Shown: positions 6,327 through 7,485 of the stretch, piece by piece
How the letters are laid out: every line of letters begins with the position of its first letter
How positions within the stretch are numbered: position 1 is the stretch's first letter
From: CAYLSV01 sp964386435
GTDB taxonomy: Bacteria; Planctomycetota; Phycisphaerae; Tepidisphaerales; Tepidisphaeraceae
DNA length: 7,485 bases
Assembly (NCBI GenBank): GCA_964386435.1
Contig: CAYLSV010000138.1
Location: 1-7,485 of the forward strand
Direction of reading: 5' to 3'
The notes under the pieces: generated by a model
Told to the model about the DNA's origin: nothing
Database searches by the model: none
Seen by the model: the letters and a program-made list of their open reading frames with translations, nothing else
Program-made: the position numbers and the translations under genes

Positions 6327-7485
6327 GCCGGCTGGCGTTGTGCCTGATCGTCGGCGCGTGCTGCGGGCTGCCGCTGCTGTGGGCGGTTGGGCTGGTGGCG
6401 ACGCATCCGGGGAGCTTGATCGAGCTGCTGCCAGGTGAGGGGCGGGCGATGGTGTGGGGGCGGACGCTGCTGCTGAGCACGGCGGCGGCGACGCTGGCGA
6501 CGATGCTTGGCGTACTCATCAGCGGGCCGATCGCGCGGCAACGGGGGCTGTGGGTGTGGGCGGTGCTGCCGCTGGCGTTGCCGGGGGTGGCGGTGACGTA
6601 CGCGGCGGCGGAGTTTCTGCGGGCAACGGTCGGGCCGGTGCGGCCGCAGGGTTGGCTGGACGTGGTGCGGGGCGTCGTAACGCTCGGGCTGTGGCTGTGG
6701 CCGGTGTCGGCGGTGGTCGTCAGCCTAGCCCGGCGGCGGCTGGATGCGGACGTGCTCGACGCCGCCACCCTCGACGGCGGCCGGCGGCGAATACGGTGGC
6801 AACTGCTCATGCCCGCCGTTGCCGGTGGGTGGGCCGCCACGCTGCTGCTGGCGGCGCAGGAGTTTTCCGTCTGGGACCCAACGGGCATCAAGGTCATCAG
6901 CGTGCTCGTCCGAGAAGTCTGGGACGGCGGCGGCCGGACGCTCACCGACTCCCGCGACGCCTCGGCCGCCGCGGCGGTGGTGGCGGGCGTGCCGCAGATC
7001 GTGCTGACCGTGGCCTTGGGCGCGGCGGCGATCTGGGCGACTTGGCGCACGCCCGGCGACGGCCTCGACATCGCGGGGGAGCGGCGGCGGGTGCCGTGGG
7101 CGGTGCTCGCGGTGATCGTGCTCGCGGCGACGTGGCCGATCGTGGTGCTGGCGTTGCGGATGCAGAATTGGTCGACGCCGATCGGCTGGTGGACCGCCCA
7201 CGCCTTGCCCGGCGGCCGATCCCTCGCGGCGGCGGCAACGGTGGCAGCACTCGGCTTCGCCGTCGCCGTCGCCGGGTGCGTGCGGCGGCCGACGGTGTGG
7301 CTGGGGCTGGCGATTCTCTCCTTCCTCGTCGGCGGGCAACTGCTGGCGATCGGCGTGCTGCGGCTGCTGAACCGGGCGTGGCCGGGGCCGGTGCAACCGG
7401 TGGTCGACGCGCTGTTCGATTGGCAGGGCGAGCTGATCGTCGCCCACATCGGCCGGTTCGCGTGGCTGCCGCTGGCGGCGGCGTG
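6323..7485 (+). CDS. ABC transporter permease, iron(III)/FbpB-type, partial (3' end beyond window)
   Basis: This frame is open from ATG 6323 to the right edge: 387 residues with no stop. It is an inner-membrane permease of the binding-protein-dependent type. The first transmembrane domain shows GRTLLLSTAAATLATMLG (46-63), LPLALPGVAVTYAAAEFLR (82-100, the 'lPLalPpyvlAy' segment) and the cytoplasmic EAA loop DAATLDGGRRRIRWQLLMP (146-164; 6758..6814), which docks with the ATPase. LLLAAQEFSVWD (174-185) matches the helix after the loop in iron-type permeases. After a soluble stretch (about 242-257) a second set of helices begins, and GRFAWLPLA (377-385) resembles the segment just before a second EAA loop, so the full gene is probably a two-domain permease of about 500-560 residues. 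The start overlaps the glycosyltransferase stop (ATGA, 6323..6326), implying coupling. The substrate (iron, thiamine or another small solute) is not decided; binding protein and ATPase genes are not in view. Confidence 0.78.
   Translation, partial: MSRLALCLIVGACCGLPLLWAVGLVATHPGSLIELLPGEGRAMVWGRTLLLSTAAATLATMLGVLISGPIARQRGLWVWAVLPLALPGVAVTYAAAEFLRATVGPVRPQGWLDVVRGVVTLGLWLWPVSAVVVSLARRRLDADVLDAATLDGGRRRIRWQLLMPAVAGGWAATLLLAAQEFSVWDPTGIKVISVLVREVWDGGGRTLTDSRDASAAAAVVAGVPQIVLTVALGAAAIWATWRTPGDGLDIAGERRRVPWAVLAVIVLAATWPIVVLALRMQNWSTPIGWWTAHALPGGRSLAAAATVAALGFAVAVAGCVRRPTVWLGLAILSFLVGGQLLAIGVLRLLNRAWPGPVQPVVDALFDWQGELIVAHIGRFAWLPLAAA

Noticed and set aside
6202..7449. Minus-strand open frame of 415 codons near the right edge
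   Set aside because: Composition is Ser/Thr/Pro/Ala-rich without motifs; the plus strand here carries an ABC permease with an EAA loop that stays open to the window end.

Overview
This is a very GC-rich chromosomal window from a Gram-negative bacterium. The lipid A gene lpxB, the exported redoxin-like protein and the overall style suggest a Planctomycetota/Phycisphaerae-type organism. That assignment is inference from gene content and composition; no marker gene here proves it. The layout is a leftward pair of genes (1..1768), an 80-bp divergent gap, and a rightward operon (1849 to the right edge). A run of ten Ns at 4583..4592 shows that this is scaffolded draft sequence.

Left side, minus strand. 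A 420-residue secreted protein (506..1768) joins a thioredoxin/TlpA-like domain to TPR-like helices. The usual CxxC active site is replaced by G-N-L-S, so a thiol-disulfide reaction is unlikely. Downstream on the same strand come a long hairpin (404..476) that may act as terminator, a doubtful 30-codon ORF (260..352), and the first 87 codons of purK (de novo purine synthesis), which runs off the left edge.

Right side, plus strand. A divergent lpxB-like GT19 gene overlaps by ATGA a GT-C/ArnT-like membrane glycosyltransferase. A second, clearly paralogous GT-C gene follows after a 192-bp gap. It overlaps by ATGA an ABC-transporter permease of the iron(III)/two-EAA-motif type, which is cut by the right edge. 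The two glycosyltransferases are a tandem duplication: a hand count over one ungapped block gives 85 of 118 identical residues, and a 27-bp DNA stretch is identical. The second copy carries an extra basic segment of about 43 residues.

The coupling of lpxB to a tandem pair of polyprenyl-phosphate-sugar-type glycosyltransferases suggests a small envelope glycolipid (possibly lipid A decoration) cassette; substrates cannot be read from the sequence. The gap between the two glycosyltransferases holds a 38-bp inverted repeat whose right arm abuts the N run, and a perfectly abutting 15-bp direct repeat. The first could be a real palindromic repeat or an assembly join error. No tRNA, rRNA, CRISPR array, insertion sequence or transposase was seen.
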